Assembly (NCBI RefSeq): GCF_011516735.1
Contig: NZ_WOSX01000030.1
Coordinates: 1-43,641, forward strand
Source of the DNA: Acetobacter fallax
GTDB lineage: Bacteria > Pseudomonadota > Alphaproteobacteria > Acetobacterales > Acetobacteraceae
Direction of reading: 5' to 3'
Length of the DNA stretch: 43,641 bases
The notes under the pieces were generated by a model. The model saw only the letters and a program-made list of their open reading frames with translations. It made no database searches and was not told the origin of the DNA. This document shows, one piece after another, positions 9,186 to 18,064 of this stretch (position 1 is its first letter; every line of letters begins with the position of its first letter). The position numbers and the translations under genes are program-made.

Positions 9186-10478
9186 TCAGACCTTATGCCC
9201 GGGCTGCGTATCCCAGGCCACGTCACGCCTCCGGCGCCTGACTGTCGGACGCTCATCCGCCGGCGGTGGAAGCATGGCAAGATAATCATCAAGCAAAGCC
9301 GATGGTTTCGGAAAATCCGCCAGCGATTCCGCCGTGCGCATCCGCTCCACCAGAGACAGCCCCAGATGCATATCCTCCAGAACATAAGTCGCCAGCCGTT
9401 CGAGTCCGGGCCGGTAATCAGACGGATGAGAAAGCGCCCCCCCGATCGACGCCAGATTGCGCAGCCGCAGATTCCCTCGCTCGAAAGCAATCATCAGAGA
9501 GTCAGACCACGAAGCGCGCGGCCAGTGAATCAGCATGTCCTCCGCAACAAGCAGATCAGACTGCGCCCGGCAGGCACGGGCGGCAGTGGCCTGAAGCTGC
9601 ATGGCGGGAACGACATGAACAGAACACCGTGTCGCGAACCGGACAAGAGAAAGAATCGTGGCAAAATCAGGTACACTGAGCCAGAGCGCTACCCGGCGCC
9701 CGTCCCGCGCAACAGCCTTCGCCCCCTGCAACTGCCGGGCAACCTTTGCACAACGCGCCTCGAAAAGCGGAAAAATTTCCGCCAGAGCCTCGTCGCAGGC
9801 GGCGACATACCGGCCCTTTTCCGCAAAGGTCAGAGCAATGGCACGGGCAGCCGGAAGAACATTGTCAATTTCATTGCGAGCCGCGAGAAGAAGCGGCATT
9901 GCAAAGGTCCACGCAGTCAGACCTGCTCCGGCAATACGGGTCAGGGTCGCAAGCAGGTCGCTTCGGCTGACCACAGCGGGAACAGGGCTGCTCCCGTGCG
10001 GAAACAGCAGCGAGGCTTCCGCGAACAGCACCGCAAGCGACGGCAGAAGACCGATAATCTCGGTGGTGCGCAGGCCCGATGTTTCCGCCATTTCATCCAG
10101 GACCAGCGGTGGCACGGGGCGGGACAGCACGGCGGCGGCACGGACCCAGAGCAGTTCAGACGCACGCTGGACGGGGTCCGCCCATTCAGGTTCCTCCAGA
10201 GGATCACGGGCGGGAAGAGCGCTTCCATCCCCCGATCCGATGAGACGCATGACCAGATCAGCGTCGGGATAACAGTCGAAGAACCAGATCCGCAGCGGTT
10301 CCAGCAGCGTGTCAGGAATACGGCTCGTCGCATCCTTCCGCGAACCGCGCCACTGAACGGTGGGAATGACGAGCGGCCAGAGCGGACGAAACAGCAGATC
10401 AGATGGCGTTGTGCCGGGACCGGCAACCTCCGGCATATCGGCATCCGGAGACTGAGAGAAAAAGACCGGGAGCGGCAT
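9186..10478 (-). CDS. Uncharacterised protein, second gene of an unknown pair
   Basis: A 430-residue protein I do not recognise. It has no signal peptide and no clear membrane segment. Composition is Ala/Leu/Arg-rich and probably mostly helical. A segment at ~274-300 (RVALWLSVPDFATILSLVRF) looks like a buried strand/helix, and the C-terminus is strongly basic (RRRRRD before the last ten residues). No nucleotide-binding or catalytic motif was found. The ATG at 10478 follows the stop of the upstream minus-strand gene after one base, so the two are surely co-transcribed. It ends about 100 bp from the riboswitch. Confidence 0.75.
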   Translation of the reverse strand: MPLPVFFSQSPDADMPEVAGPGTTPSDLLFRPLWPLVIPTVQWRGSRKDATSRIPDTLLEPLRIWFFDCYPDADLVMRLIGSGDGSALPARDPLEEPEWADPVQRASELLWVRAAAVLSRPVPPLVLDEMAETSGLRTTEIIGLLPSLAVLFAEASLLFPHGSSPVPAVVSRSDLLATLTRIAGAGLTAWTFAMPLLLAARNEIDNVLPAARAIALTFAEKGRYVAACDEALAEIFPLFEARCAKVARQLQGAKAVARDGRRVALWLSVPDFATILSLVRFATRCSVHVVPAMQLQATAARACRAQSDLLVAEDMLIHWPRASWSDSLMIAFERGNLRLRNLASIGGALSHPSDYRPGLERLATYVLEDMHLGLSLVERMRTAESLADFPKPSALLDDYLAMLPPPADERPTVRRRRRDVAWDTQPGHKV

Positions 10479-10479
10479 G

Positions 10480-11544
10480 TCAGACGTCCCTTACATCGAG
10501 AGTGATCTCAGCACGAAGCATGCGTTCATTACGCTCCGAAAGATAAAGGGCATGATCGATTTCCCGTGGCCACTCGGACGGACCAGGGCGCGCCGTGCTG
10601 AGCACAGGCGCATCCTGTGCGCTGGCATTGTTTTTGTGCCCAAGCACCTGCGCCAGAGCAGTCAGGTCCGCCACGGCATGGGCGCGGGACGGCGCGCGCA
10701 TCACCTCCCGCGCCATCAGACAGAACCTGGTCCACCCGGCGAGCAGACCAAGATCGGTGGCAAATGGTCTGCCAGCCGGAACCAGCCCGGCAAGGCGATC
10801 GGGCACAAGCAGACATTCCGCCAGACCGGTATAAAGCGCCTCCATCCGGGTCAGCGCATTTTCAGCCAGACGAAGACAACGCCCCGCGCTGGTACCGTTA
10901 TAATCCGGCGGCAGAATATCAGGAAGATTGCCAATCACCTCCCGCAACAGGCGAAGCCGGGGCGGAAGCCGTGACTCAGCCTCACCGTCCCGGTCCGCCG
11001 CCCGGCCGCCCTTCCCCCCACCCGGCGCCCGGTTTCGCACCGGCGCACACAGGACAGAAGACAGATCATGAGGATTAAGACCGGTCTGCATCAGCACGCC
11101 GGTCAGCCAGTCCGGCAGATCCGGGGACGTGTTGCGCCGCATCACCGTGGCAACGATCTGATCACGCAGCATCCGCCGCCGCCGCACACTGATCGCCGCG
11201 ACAGCGCGAGCAAGCACCTGCGCCTCACGACCGGCAAATCCCGAGAGCGCGGTGGCCCGGACACTGTCGCGCACATCGCTGATCCGAACCGGCTTCAGAG
11301 CAATGATCCGCCGGATCATCACGCGGTCAAACGCGGAAGGCGCGAAGCCGAAATCATCCAGCCGGTCCGGTGGCGCGACCAGAACACCGGCGCCGAACGG
11401 ATTGGGCAGAAGAAGCTCTGTCGGCCTGGTCTGATAGATCCGCAGCATCAGCCCGCCTGACAGAGGACTGGTGGTGGGCAGGAAAACAGAAAGCCCCGGA
11501 GCGATCGACGCGGCGGCTTTCTGCGATTCGAGAACGCTCTCCAT
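10480..11544 (-). CDS. Uncharacterised protein, first gene of an unknown pair
   Basis: A 354-residue protein I do not recognise. No signal peptide or transmembrane span. It begins with a region rich in hydrophobic and Pro residues, has an Arg-rich patch (ISVRRRRMLRDQ, ~residues 118-129), a Gly/charged low-complexity linker (GGGKGGRAADRDGEAES, ~174-190) and then an apparently helical C-terminal half. The linker suggests two domains. It is the promoter-proximal gene of a tight pair with the 430-residue gene and diverges from rsmB across 116 bp (11545-11660), which must hold both promoters. Confidence 0.75.
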   Translation of the reverse strand: MESVLESQKAAASIAPGLSVFLPTTSPLSGGLMLRIYQTRPTELLLPNPFGAGVLVAPPDRLDDFGFAPSAFDRVMIRRIIALKPVRISDVRDSVRATALSGFAGREAQVLARAVAAISVRRRRMLRDQIVATVMRRNTSPDLPDWLTGVLMQTGLNPHDLSSVLCAPVRNRAPGGGKGGRAADRDGEAESRLPPRLRLLREVIGNLPDILPPDYNGTSAGRCLRLAENALTRMEALYTGLAECLLVPDRLAGLVPAGRPFATDLGLLAGWTRFCLMAREVMRAPSRAHAVADLTALAQVLGHKNNASAQDAPVLSTARPGPSEWPREIDHALYLSERNERMLRAEITLDVRDV

Positions 11545-11660
11545 GGTGTTTATGCGCTATCCTGCCTGTGCGGGTTGTGGCGTGGTCGTGCGGAAACGGG
11601 CTGGCACCGGAACGGATGACGTGTCATGTCCTCGACGAAGAACATTCAGACCCGGGAACG

Positions 11661-13031
11661 ATGAACATTCCGTCAAGCGATGCACCGAAGCCGAAGCACT
11701 CCCCTCGCAGCCGCAAAGGGGGGCCTTCGAAAAGTCACAACCGGAAGGGCAGCGGCCCGGCGCCCCTCATGAGTGCTGACCCGACGCGTGACATAGCCTT
11801 CGACATCGTCCGGGGCGTGATCGAAAACCGCCGGATGCTTGAAACCACGCTGTCCCGCTCGCCCGAGGCAAAAGTCGCGGACGCGCGTGACCGTGCGGCG
11901 GCCCACCGCCTGGCCGCCTCCGCATTGCGCCATTTCGGAACACTGTCCGCCGTCCTGGAGCCCTTCCTGCGCAAGGAACCGCCCGAACCCGTGCGCGCGG
12001 CCCTGCTCCTCGGCGCGGCACAGCTTCTGTTTCTCGAAACACCTCCCCACGCGGCCGTTGGCACGACGGTCGATCTCATGCGCCGTCGCGGCCTGGCGCC
12101 CTTCGCCGGACTGGCCAACGCGGTCCTGCGAAAAATCGCGAATGGCGGCCCGGCGCTTCTCGAAGGCCTGGACCAGGACCGGCTCGACGTCCCGCCCTGG
12201 CTGTGGTCATCCTGGAAAGCCCTCGGCCCGGGCGTGGCGCGGGCCATCGCCAGAGGACTGGAGCATGAAGCCCCGCTGGATCTGACCATGCGCACGGACG
12301 CGGAAATCCCCGAAGGCGGCGAAATCCTGCCCACCGGATCAGTGCGCCTGCCAGCAGGAACCCGCGTCGTCGAACTGCCAGGATTCGAAGACGGCGCCTT
12401 CTGGGTTCAGGACGCGGCAGCAACCCTGCCCGCCCGCCTCCTCGCCGTGAAACCAGGCGAACAGGTCGCCGATCTGTGCGCCGCTCCCGGAGGAAAAACA
12501 GCCCAGCTCGCCTCGGCCGGCGCACAGGTAACCGCGCTGGAACGCGACCCGGGCCGGATGGAACGGCTTCAGGAAAATCTGACGCGCCTAAAACTGGACG
12601 TCACCACGGTCTGCGCCGATGCCGCCGCCTGGCAACCGGAAGCGCCCCTCGATGCCATCCTGCTGGACGCCCCCTGCTCAGCAACCGGAACCGCCCGCCG
12701 CCACCCCGACGCGCTGTGGATCAAACGTCCCCGTGATCTGGCCGGCCTCACTGAAGCGCAGGATTCCCTGCTGGCCGCCGCCGCCCGGATGCTGAAACCA
12801 GGCGGACGGCTGGTCTATGCCGTATGCTCGCTGCAACAGGAAGAAGGCCCGGAACGGGCACGGGCCGCGGAAAAATACGGCCTGAAACCCGACCCGATCA
12901 GACCGGACGAACTCGCCGACCTCCCCGAAGCCCTCACCGCGGAAGGCTGGCTCCGCACCCATCCCGGCATGTGGCCGGAGCGAGGCGGCATGGACGGCTT
13001 TTTCGCGGCCCGTTTTGTGAAGACCGCCTGA
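11661..13031 (+). CDS. rsmB: 16S rRNA m5C methyltransferase (RsmB/Sun family)
   Basis: A 456-residue protein that methylates cytosine-5 in 16S rRNA using SAM (C967 in E. coli). It has the family layout: an N-terminal NusB-like helical domain (about residues 40-165; AAHRLAASALRHFGTL, LLLGAAQLLFLETPPHAAV) and a Rossmann methyltransferase domain with SAM motif DLCAAPGGKTAQLAS at 271, motif IV DAPCSATGTARRHPD at 336 and the second Cys in YAVCSLQQEEG (C389). The ATG at 11661 gives normal family length; the frame is open further upstream but without related content. ATG 11769 is an alternative. The basic N-terminal 35 residues may help RNA binding. Confidence 0.93.
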   Translation: MNIPSSDAPKPKHSPRSRKGGPSKSHNRKGSGPAPLMSADPTRDIAFDIVRGVIENRRMLETTLSRSPEAKVADARDRAAAHRLAASALRHFGTLSAVLEPFLRKEPPEPVRAALLLGAAQLLFLETPPHAAVGTTVDLMRRRGLAPFAGLANAVLRKIANGGPALLEGLDQDRLDVPPWLWSSWKALGPGVARAIARGLEHEAPLDLTMRTDAEIPEGGEILPTGSVRLPAGTRVVELPGFEDGAFWVQDAAATLPARLLAVKPGEQVADLCAAPGGKTAQLASAGAQVTALERDPGRMERLQENLTRLKLDVTTVCADAAAWQPEAPLDAILLDAPCSATGTARRHPDALWIKRPRDLAGLTEAQDSLLAAAARMLKPGGRLVYAVCSLQQEEGPERARAAEKYGLKPDPIRPDELADLPEALTAEGWLRTHPGMWPERGGMDGFFAARFVKTA

Positions 13032-13041
13032 GGCAAAGCCC

Positions 13042-13749
13042 ATGACCGGGGACAGCGGCAACGCAGGCGGAAACGAACGAACCGGCTGCCCGCCCGCGCA
13101 CATCGACAGCCCCGAAGGGCGACACCTGTGGCGTACCCTGCAGGAACGGATGCCACATCTGGGAACGCTGATCCGCTATCTGGATCAGAAGCAGGCCAGC
13201 CCGCCGGAAAGCCCCCTGCTCTGGTATCAGCAGGAACTGTTCGAACGCTGGTTTTTCCGCGTTCCCTCCCCGATGACAGGCCGAATGATCCATTCCGGAG
13301 AAGCCTGCCTCATCGGGGACCGGGCGACGGCATTCCGGTTGCCCGAAGCCCCGCAAATCGTCCTGATCAGTATCGCCGATAATGACGCCTGCCCTGTCAA
13401 CACAGTCCTTGAAACATCCACGGGAGCGTCACTTCACTTCGGGTCACGAACCGTAAACCTGACGTCGACAGAAACAGCCGCAGCCCTGAACGCGTTTACC
13501 GGACCACCACAAACAATCAGCCGCGTCGTCGCCATATGCGGAACCGCGCCTTTTCGGACCCAGCTCCCGGCGTTGCAGACCATCACCAGGCTACGACGTT
13601 ACACACCGGAAGCAGCACAGATCGACGTGCCACACGTCCCACCCGGAGACATCCTCGCCCTGGTCCCGGACCTGCGCAACCGGCTCATCAAAGAACCGGA
13701 TGCAACCGGCGGCCAGGGACAGGTCATGTTCCGGTTCGGATATCCCTGA
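13042..13749 (+). CDS. Uncharacterised 235-residue protein downstream of rsmB
   Basis: Begins ten bases after the rsmB stop and is probably co-transcribed with it. I do not recognise a family. Residues ~30-75 (GTLIRYLDQKQASPPESPLL, WYQQELFERWFFRV) look helical, followed by beta-rich segments (PQIVLISIADND, ASLHFGSRTVNLTS) and a C-terminal region with scattered Pro. No signal peptide, membrane segment or known catalytic motif. A C8 tract lies downstream at 13812-13819. Codon use matches rsmB, so it is likely a genuine gene. Confidence 0.7.
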   Translation: MTGDSGNAGGNERTGCPPAHIDSPEGRHLWRTLQERMPHLGTLIRYLDQKQASPPESPLLWYQQELFERWFFRVPSPMTGRMIHSGEACLIGDRATAFRLPEAPQIVLISIADNDACPVNTVLETSTGASLHFGSRTVNLTSTETAAALNAFTGPPQTISRVVAICGTAPFRTQLPALQTITRLRRYTPEAAQIDVPHVPPGDILALVPDLRNRLIKEPDATGGQGQVMFRFGYP

Positions 13750-14011
13750 CCAGACGATCCTGCCGCATCGCACTGATGCATGCGGCCCGGACGAAAAACG
13801 CTTACTCCCCACCCCCCCCACAGACAGGAATCCCACCCCGCCTTTCCGGCAAACATCACCGCTTGCGAACATCAGCCCCTTCCCCCGGCATGACAGAAAA
13901 TCCCCTTTCCGACCGGGAAGATACGCCAGAGCGGGACTCCGGCAATGATCCGGTGAAAAAGAGTTTCTGACGGTGGTTGCGTCTGGTCTGGCGATTACCG
14001 ATAACGGAGAG

Positions 14012-14686
14012 ATGACGATTCCCTCTCCTCTTCTCATCGCCCCCAGTATCCTGGCCGCCGACTTCGCCCGGCTCGGGGAAGAAGTGACCGCCATCGGAAA
14101 AGCTGGCGCGGACTGGATCCATCTTGATGTGATGGACGGTCATTTCGTCCCGAACATCTCTTTCGGCCCGGCGCTCATCAAAGCACTCCGCAGCCATTCG
14201 TCGCTGCCCTTCGACGCTCACCTGATGATCGAACCGTGCGACCTCTTTCTTGAAGCCTTCGCAAACGCGGGCGCCGATCACATCACCGTTCACGCCGAAG
14301 CCGGCCCGCATCTGCACCGCTCCCTGCAACGTATCCGGGCGCTTGGCGTGAAGGCCGGTGTTTCGCTGTGCCCCGCCACGCCACCGGAGCAGTTGTCGCA
14401 GGTTCTCGACATGGTGGACATCATCCTGGTGATGACGGTCAACCCGGGCTTCGGCGGCCAGAAATTCCTGACCAGCCAGATCCGCAAGATCGAAACCCTG
14501 AGGGCCATGATCGCGGCGAGCGGCCGGGATATCCGGCTGGCCGTGGACGGTGGAATCGACCCTGAAACCGCTCCCCTTGCCGTGGCGGCGGGAGCGGACG
14601 TGCTGATCGCGGGCAGCGCCATCTACGGCACAGATGATTATGCAGCCGCCATCCACGGATTGCGGGAGGCCGCCCGGACATCGTGA
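14012..14686 (+). CDS. rpe: Ribulose-phosphate 3-epimerase
   Basis: A 224-residue TIM-barrel enzyme that interconverts ribulose-5-phosphate and xylulose-5-phosphate in the pentose phosphate pathway, which acetic acid bacteria use heavily. Diagnostic segments: [34 protein letters not shown] (metal-ligand His and Asp), [29 protein letters not shown] and [12 protein letters not shown] (phosphate site). The ATG at 14012 is preceded by GGAG at very short spacing; an in-frame GTG at 13973 would add 13 residues with no family similarity. Confidence 0.95.
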   Translation: MTIPSPLLIAPSILAADFARLGEEVTAIGKAGADWIHLDVMDGHFVPNISFGPALIKALRSHSSLPFDAHLMIEPCDLFLEAFANAGADHITVHAEAGPHLHRSLQRIRALGVKAGVSLCPATPPEQLSQVLDMVDIILVMTVNPGFGGQKFLTSQIRKIETLRAMIAASGRDIRLAVDGGIDPETAPLAVAAGADVLIAGSAIYGTDDYAAAIHGLREAARTS

Positions 14687-14726
14687 CCAACGTTCATTTT
14701 CGACCTGTAAAGCGAGGCGTTCCGGT

Positions 14727-16619
14727 ATGGGCCTAAGCCGCTGGCTGCGTGATATGCGGCTGTCCATGGCACTGCTCGGCCCTCTCGGCGGCGTGCGCTC
14801 CATTCCGGCAATGCCCGAACAGACCGTCCGGGACCCCTGGCCCGGCAACGCGACCGTCGGAGAACTGCTGGTGCAGGGCTCGGCGTCACACGCCGGCGTC
14901 ACACGGATTCTGACCTATGCCCGCTGGACCGGAGCCGACTGGCCAGATCAGTTTCGTGACTGGTTCCAGAGCTTCGAATGGCTGCGCGACCTGCGCGAAC
15001 TCGGCTCAGAATCAGCGCGGGCAAAAGCGCGCGCCATGGTCGCCACCTGGATCGGCCAGCCAATGAGCGACACCCCGCTGCAGGACCCGTCGGTGACCGG
15101 CGCCCGGATCGCCGCATGGCTGTCCCAGTATGATTTCTTCGCGGCCTCCGCCGATGATTCATTCCGCCGGAGCCTGATGACGCGGATCGTGCTCGAATCC
15201 CGGACCATCATGGCCCTCCTGCCGACAGACCGGCATGACTGGACAGCATTGCGGGCGCTCAAAGGCCTGCTCGCGGCAGCGATCGCGCTGCCCGGACAGA
15301 GCGGATTCCTCGCCCGCTACATGAAGCTGATCGATGCGGAACTGGAATGTCAGGTTCTGCCCGACGGCTGCCATGCCTCGCGCAGCCCGGAAGCACAGCT
15401 TCTCGTTCTGCGGGAACTGGCCGACATGCGCCTCCTGCTGCAAACAGCGAAAGTGCCGATGCCAACAACGCTGGCAGCGGCGCTGGACCGTATGGCGCCG
15501 GTTCTGCGTGCCTTCCGGCATGGTGACGGTCGCCTGGCGCTGTTCAACGGAACCGGACCGCACCGGCCGGAGATGGTTGATCTGATCATCGCCCGGGCCC
15601 TGCCACGCGGCCATGTGCTGGCGCGCGGAATGCCGGACGGACGCTTCATGCGCGCAGCATCGGGCAATACGGTGCTGTTCGCTGACGGAGGCCCCCCCCC
15701 GCCGCCAGGCTTCGACGCGCTGACACATGCAGGCCTGATGTCGATGGAACTGTCGTCCGGGCGATGCCAGATCGTCGTAAACTGCGGCGCAAGCGGCCTG
15801 CCAGCCTGGCGGAACGCCCTGCGCGATGCACCCGCCCATTCGGTCCTGTCCCTGCCCTCCTGCCCGCCGGTCCTGTGGCGCAGCGACGGTCACGTCGAAA
15901 CGCGCCCGGCCGTCAAAAGCGACCACACAGTGCTCGGAACCGATCACCTGATCGAACTCAGTTCGGACTGTTATCGCCCCGCAGGCGCCGGCACCTATCA
16001 CCGCCGGCTCTATCTGGCACAGGAAGGAACGGATCTGAGGGGCGAAGACCGCCTGGACAGCGTGGGACCTGCCCCGGAATTCGTCGTTCGCTTCCACCTG
16101 CACCCCGATGTGAAGGTCGAACTGGAAGACACAGACATCCTTCTCCACACACAGGAAGAGATGTGGTGCTTCCGAAGCGACGGATATTCATCGATTGAAG
16201 AGAGCGTTTATTTCGGAGGACCAAAACCGACACCCACGCTGCAGATCGTGGTGCGCCCGGCAGAAATCCTTCCGGAATCCGAAGAGCCCGCCGTTGAGCC
16301 CGTCTCCGACGAGCAGCCCGCTGACTTCGCCGAAGGCGACGAAGCCCGCTCCGGCGAACCTCATGACATGCCGGAAGACCCGGCAGACGCGCAGCACCCT
16401 GATGAAGAGCCCCATGCAGGCGAACAGGATGAGCACCCACAGCAAGAAACCACCGAACCCGGACAGGACCCATCCTCACCGGCGGCAAACGAGCCGGCTG
16501 ACGAGCCTGACGCCCTGTCTCCGGAGGAGGAATCGCCCGCGCCGGTGACACCGCCGGTGGTGACACCGCCTGTTCTGGCCAGCAGCATCCGCTGGGCCTT
16601 TACCCGCCTCGACGGATAA
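14727..16619 (+). CDS. Heparinase II/III-family protein with long acidic C-terminal tail
   Basis: A 630-residue protein. Residues ~1-510 match the pattern of bacterial heparinase II/III-like proteins: a helical N-terminal toroid (RILTYARWTGADWPDQFRDW, LSQYDFFAASADDSFRR, GFLARYMKLIDAEL) followed by a beta-sandwich region. Members are polysaccharide lyases or relatives acting on uronic-acid polymers; I cannot identify catalytic residues with confidence. From ~513 to ~615 the chain becomes a Glu/Asp/Pro-rich low-complexity tail. A C9 tract at 15692-15700 encodes a run of Pro. There is no signal peptide. The ATG at 14727 has a GAGG upstream. Position between rpe and a glycosyltransferase suggests a role in surface or storage polysaccharide. 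Confidence 0.78.
   Translation: MGLSRWLRDMRLSMALLGPLGGVRSIPAMPEQTVRDPWPGNATVGELLVQGSASHAGVTRILTYARWTGADWPDQFRDWFQSFEWLRDLRELGSESARAKARAMVATWIGQPMSDTPLQDPSVTGARIAAWLSQYDFFAASADDSFRRSLMTRIVLESRTIMALLPTDRHDWTALRALKGLLAAAIALPGQSGFLARYMKLIDAELECQVLPDGCHASRSPEAQLLVLRELADMRLLLQTAKVPMPTTLAAALDRMAPVLRAFRHGDGRLALFNGTGPHRPEMVDLIIARALPRGHVLARGMPDGRFMRAASGNTVLFADGGPPPPPGFDALTHAGLMSMELSSGRCQIVVNCGASGLPAWRNALRDAPAHSVLSLPSCPPVLWRSDGHVETRPAVKSDHTVLGTDHLIELSSDCYRPAGAGTYHRRLYLAQEGTDLRGEDRLDSVGPAPEFVVRFHLHPDVKVELEDTDILLHTQEEMWCFRSDGYSSIEESVYFGGPKPTPTLQIVVRPAEILPESEEPAVEPVSDEQPADFAEGDEARSGEPHDMPEDPADAQHPDEEPHAGEQDEHPQQETTEPGQDPSSPAANEPADEPDALSPEEESPAPVTPPVVTPPVLASSIRWAFTRLDG
15692..15700. repeat. C9 homopolymer inside the heparinase-like gene
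   Basis: Nine C residues in a row encode part of the Pro run in GGPPPPPGF. A one-base slip would frameshift the second half of the gene, so this could be a contingency locus or a sequencing hazard. Confidence 0.8.
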
Positions 16620-16649
16620 GGTGGCGCCACACGGGACCGGAACCCCTGC

Positions 16650-17768
16650 GTGAAAATCCTCGAAATCACAAATGTGGATTTCTCGCTCCGGCACTTTCTG
16701 CTGCCATTGATGCGGGAACTGCGCGGCCACGATCACGACGTCATCGGCGTCTGCGCGGACGGTCCGCTTCTCGCCGATCTCCGCGCCGAGGGCTTCCAGG
16801 TGATAACCGTGCCAATGGCCCGCTCACTGTCGCCTGTCGCGCAACTCCGGGCCTTCGTGGCGCTGGTGCGGCTGATCCGCCGCGAGCGCCCCGACCTCGT
16901 GCACGCCCATATGCCCATCAGCGGGCTCCTGGCGCGGTTCGCCGCAAAGCTCTGCGGCGTGCCGCACATCGCCTACACCTGCCACGGTTTCCTGTTCAAT
17001 CAGCCCGGATCACGGCTGCGGCGGCTTGTCGCCCTCGCACTGGAACGGGCGGCAGGACGCATCACGGACACCTACCTCACCGTCTCGCGGGAAGAGGCGG
17101 AAGACGCACGACGACTGCATATCCATCGCCATCCGCACGCAGTCGGAAACGGCCGCGATCCCTCAGTCTTCTCGCCCGACCCCGCCGCCCGAACCCGGAT
17201 ACGAACGGAACTGGGCGTGCCGGACGACCAGGTGGTGATCGTCGCCGTCTCACGACTCGTCCGCCATAAAGGCTACCCGGAACTGCTGGAAGCGATGGAA
17301 TCCGTCCCGGACGCAGAGCTGTGGATCGTCGGGGAACGGCTGACGAGCGATCACGGAGAGTCACTTCAGCCCGCCTTCGACCGGGCGCAGGCGGTGCTGG
17401 GCGACCGTGTGCGCTTCCTCGGCTACCGGACAGACGTTCCCGCCGTGCTGGCCGCAGCGGATATCTTCACGCTGCCAAGCCACTTCGAAGGGCTGCCAAT
17501 GTCGATCATCGAAGCGATGATGACAGGGCTGCCCGTTGTGGCCACCGACATCAGAGGGCCACGTGAACAGGTCATGCCAGGCAGAACCGGCCTTCTCGTG
17601 CCAGCCGGCAAGTCCGCCCCCCTGGCAAAAGCCCTGACTCAGCTCGTCAAAGACGCCTCGCTGCGTCTGACAATGGGCGCAAACGGCCGGTCAGCAGCGA
17701 TCCGGCTGTTTGATGAAACGCGTGTGCTCGCCCGAACAGCAGCCTTTCTGGAAGGCACACGAAGCTAA
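16650..17768 (+). CDS. Glycosyltransferase family 4 protein
   Basis: A 372-residue GT-B fold enzyme starting with GTG at 16650. The N-terminal lobe reads KILEITNVDFSLRHFLLPLM with HAHMPISGLLAR (~90). The donor-binding lobe has VAVSRLVRHKGYPELLEAM and the GT4 signature HFEGLPMSIIEAMMTGLPVV with its E-x7-E pair. GT4 enzymes move a sugar from a nucleotide-activated donor with retention; acceptor and sugar are not visible. It follows the heparinase-like gene by 30 bp and is probably in the same transcript. Related enzymes build capsular or lipopolysaccharide chains. Confidence 0.9.
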   Translation: MKILEITNVDFSLRHFLLPLMRELRGHDHDVIGVCADGPLLADLRAEGFQVITVPMARSLSPVAQLRAFVALVRLIRRERPDLVHAHMPISGLLARFAAKLCGVPHIAYTCHGFLFNQPGSRLRRLVALALERAAGRITDTYLTVSREEAEDARRLHIHRHPHAVGNGRDPSVFSPDPAARTRIRTELGVPDDQVVIVAVSRLVRHKGYPELLEAMESVPDAELWIVGERLTSDHGESLQPAFDRAQAVLGDRVRFLGYRTDVPAVLAAADIFTLPSHFEGLPMSIIEAMMTGLPVVATDIRGPREQVMPGRTGLLVPAGKSAPLAKALTQLVKDASLRLTMGANGRSAAIRLFDETRVLARTAAFLEGTRS

Positions 17769-17769
17769 A

Positions 17770-18050
17770 ATCCGGGATACCTCCCGGATGACAGAGCCTT
17801 TGCAAAAGCTCTGTTGTCATTCAGTGCTGGCTCCTTCCCAGGGCTTTGCCCTGGAACCCACCAAAGGTCTCAGACCTTTGGAAACCATTTTATTATAAGT
17901 AAATCGGGGTGCAGGGGCCTGCGGTCCCTGCCGGGTCCGGGCAGAGCCCGGTCTTGCTAATCCTTTGAAAAATCACAGATCAACACTTAACGACAACAGA
18001 GCCTTTGCAAAGGCAGGGCTCTGCCAGCTTCCAGGGCACAGCCCCAGCCT
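17770..18050. repeat. Palindrome mosaic, copy 1
   Basis: A gene-free stretch made of consecutive inverted repeats: 17770-17789 (ATCCGGGA/TCCCGGAT, just after the glycosyltransferase stop and possibly its terminator), 17791-17814 (ACAGAGC/GCTCTGT), 17838-17854 (CCAGGGC/GCCCTGG), 17861-17881 (ten-base arms CCAAAGGTCT), 17912-17930 (CAGGGGCC/GGTCCCTG), 17937-17951 (CCGGGC/GCCCGG), 18001-18014 (GCCTTT/AAAGGC) and 18012-18025. Three blocks recur at 36604-36910, two of them inverted: 17962-18008 (47/47 identical), 17826-17886 (58/61) and 17911-17940 (30/30, same direction). This resembles a REP/BIME-type intergenic repeat family. Confidence 0.85.
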
Positions 18051-18064
18051 TCTGACCGGATTAC

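Noticed and set aside
9195..10505. 436-codon plus-strand frame opposite the unknown 430-residue gene
   Set aside because: Very Arg/Gln/Pro-rich translation typical of an antisense shadow. The minus-strand frame has normal protein composition and a one-base link to its neighbour.
11370..11660. Upstream in-frame extension of rsmB
   Set aside because: Overlaps the divergent gene's start and shows no similarity to the family; ATG 11661 gives normal length.
17770..18050. CRISPR array
   Set aside because: The repeats are palindromes of different sequence with no regular spacer length and no cas genes nearby.
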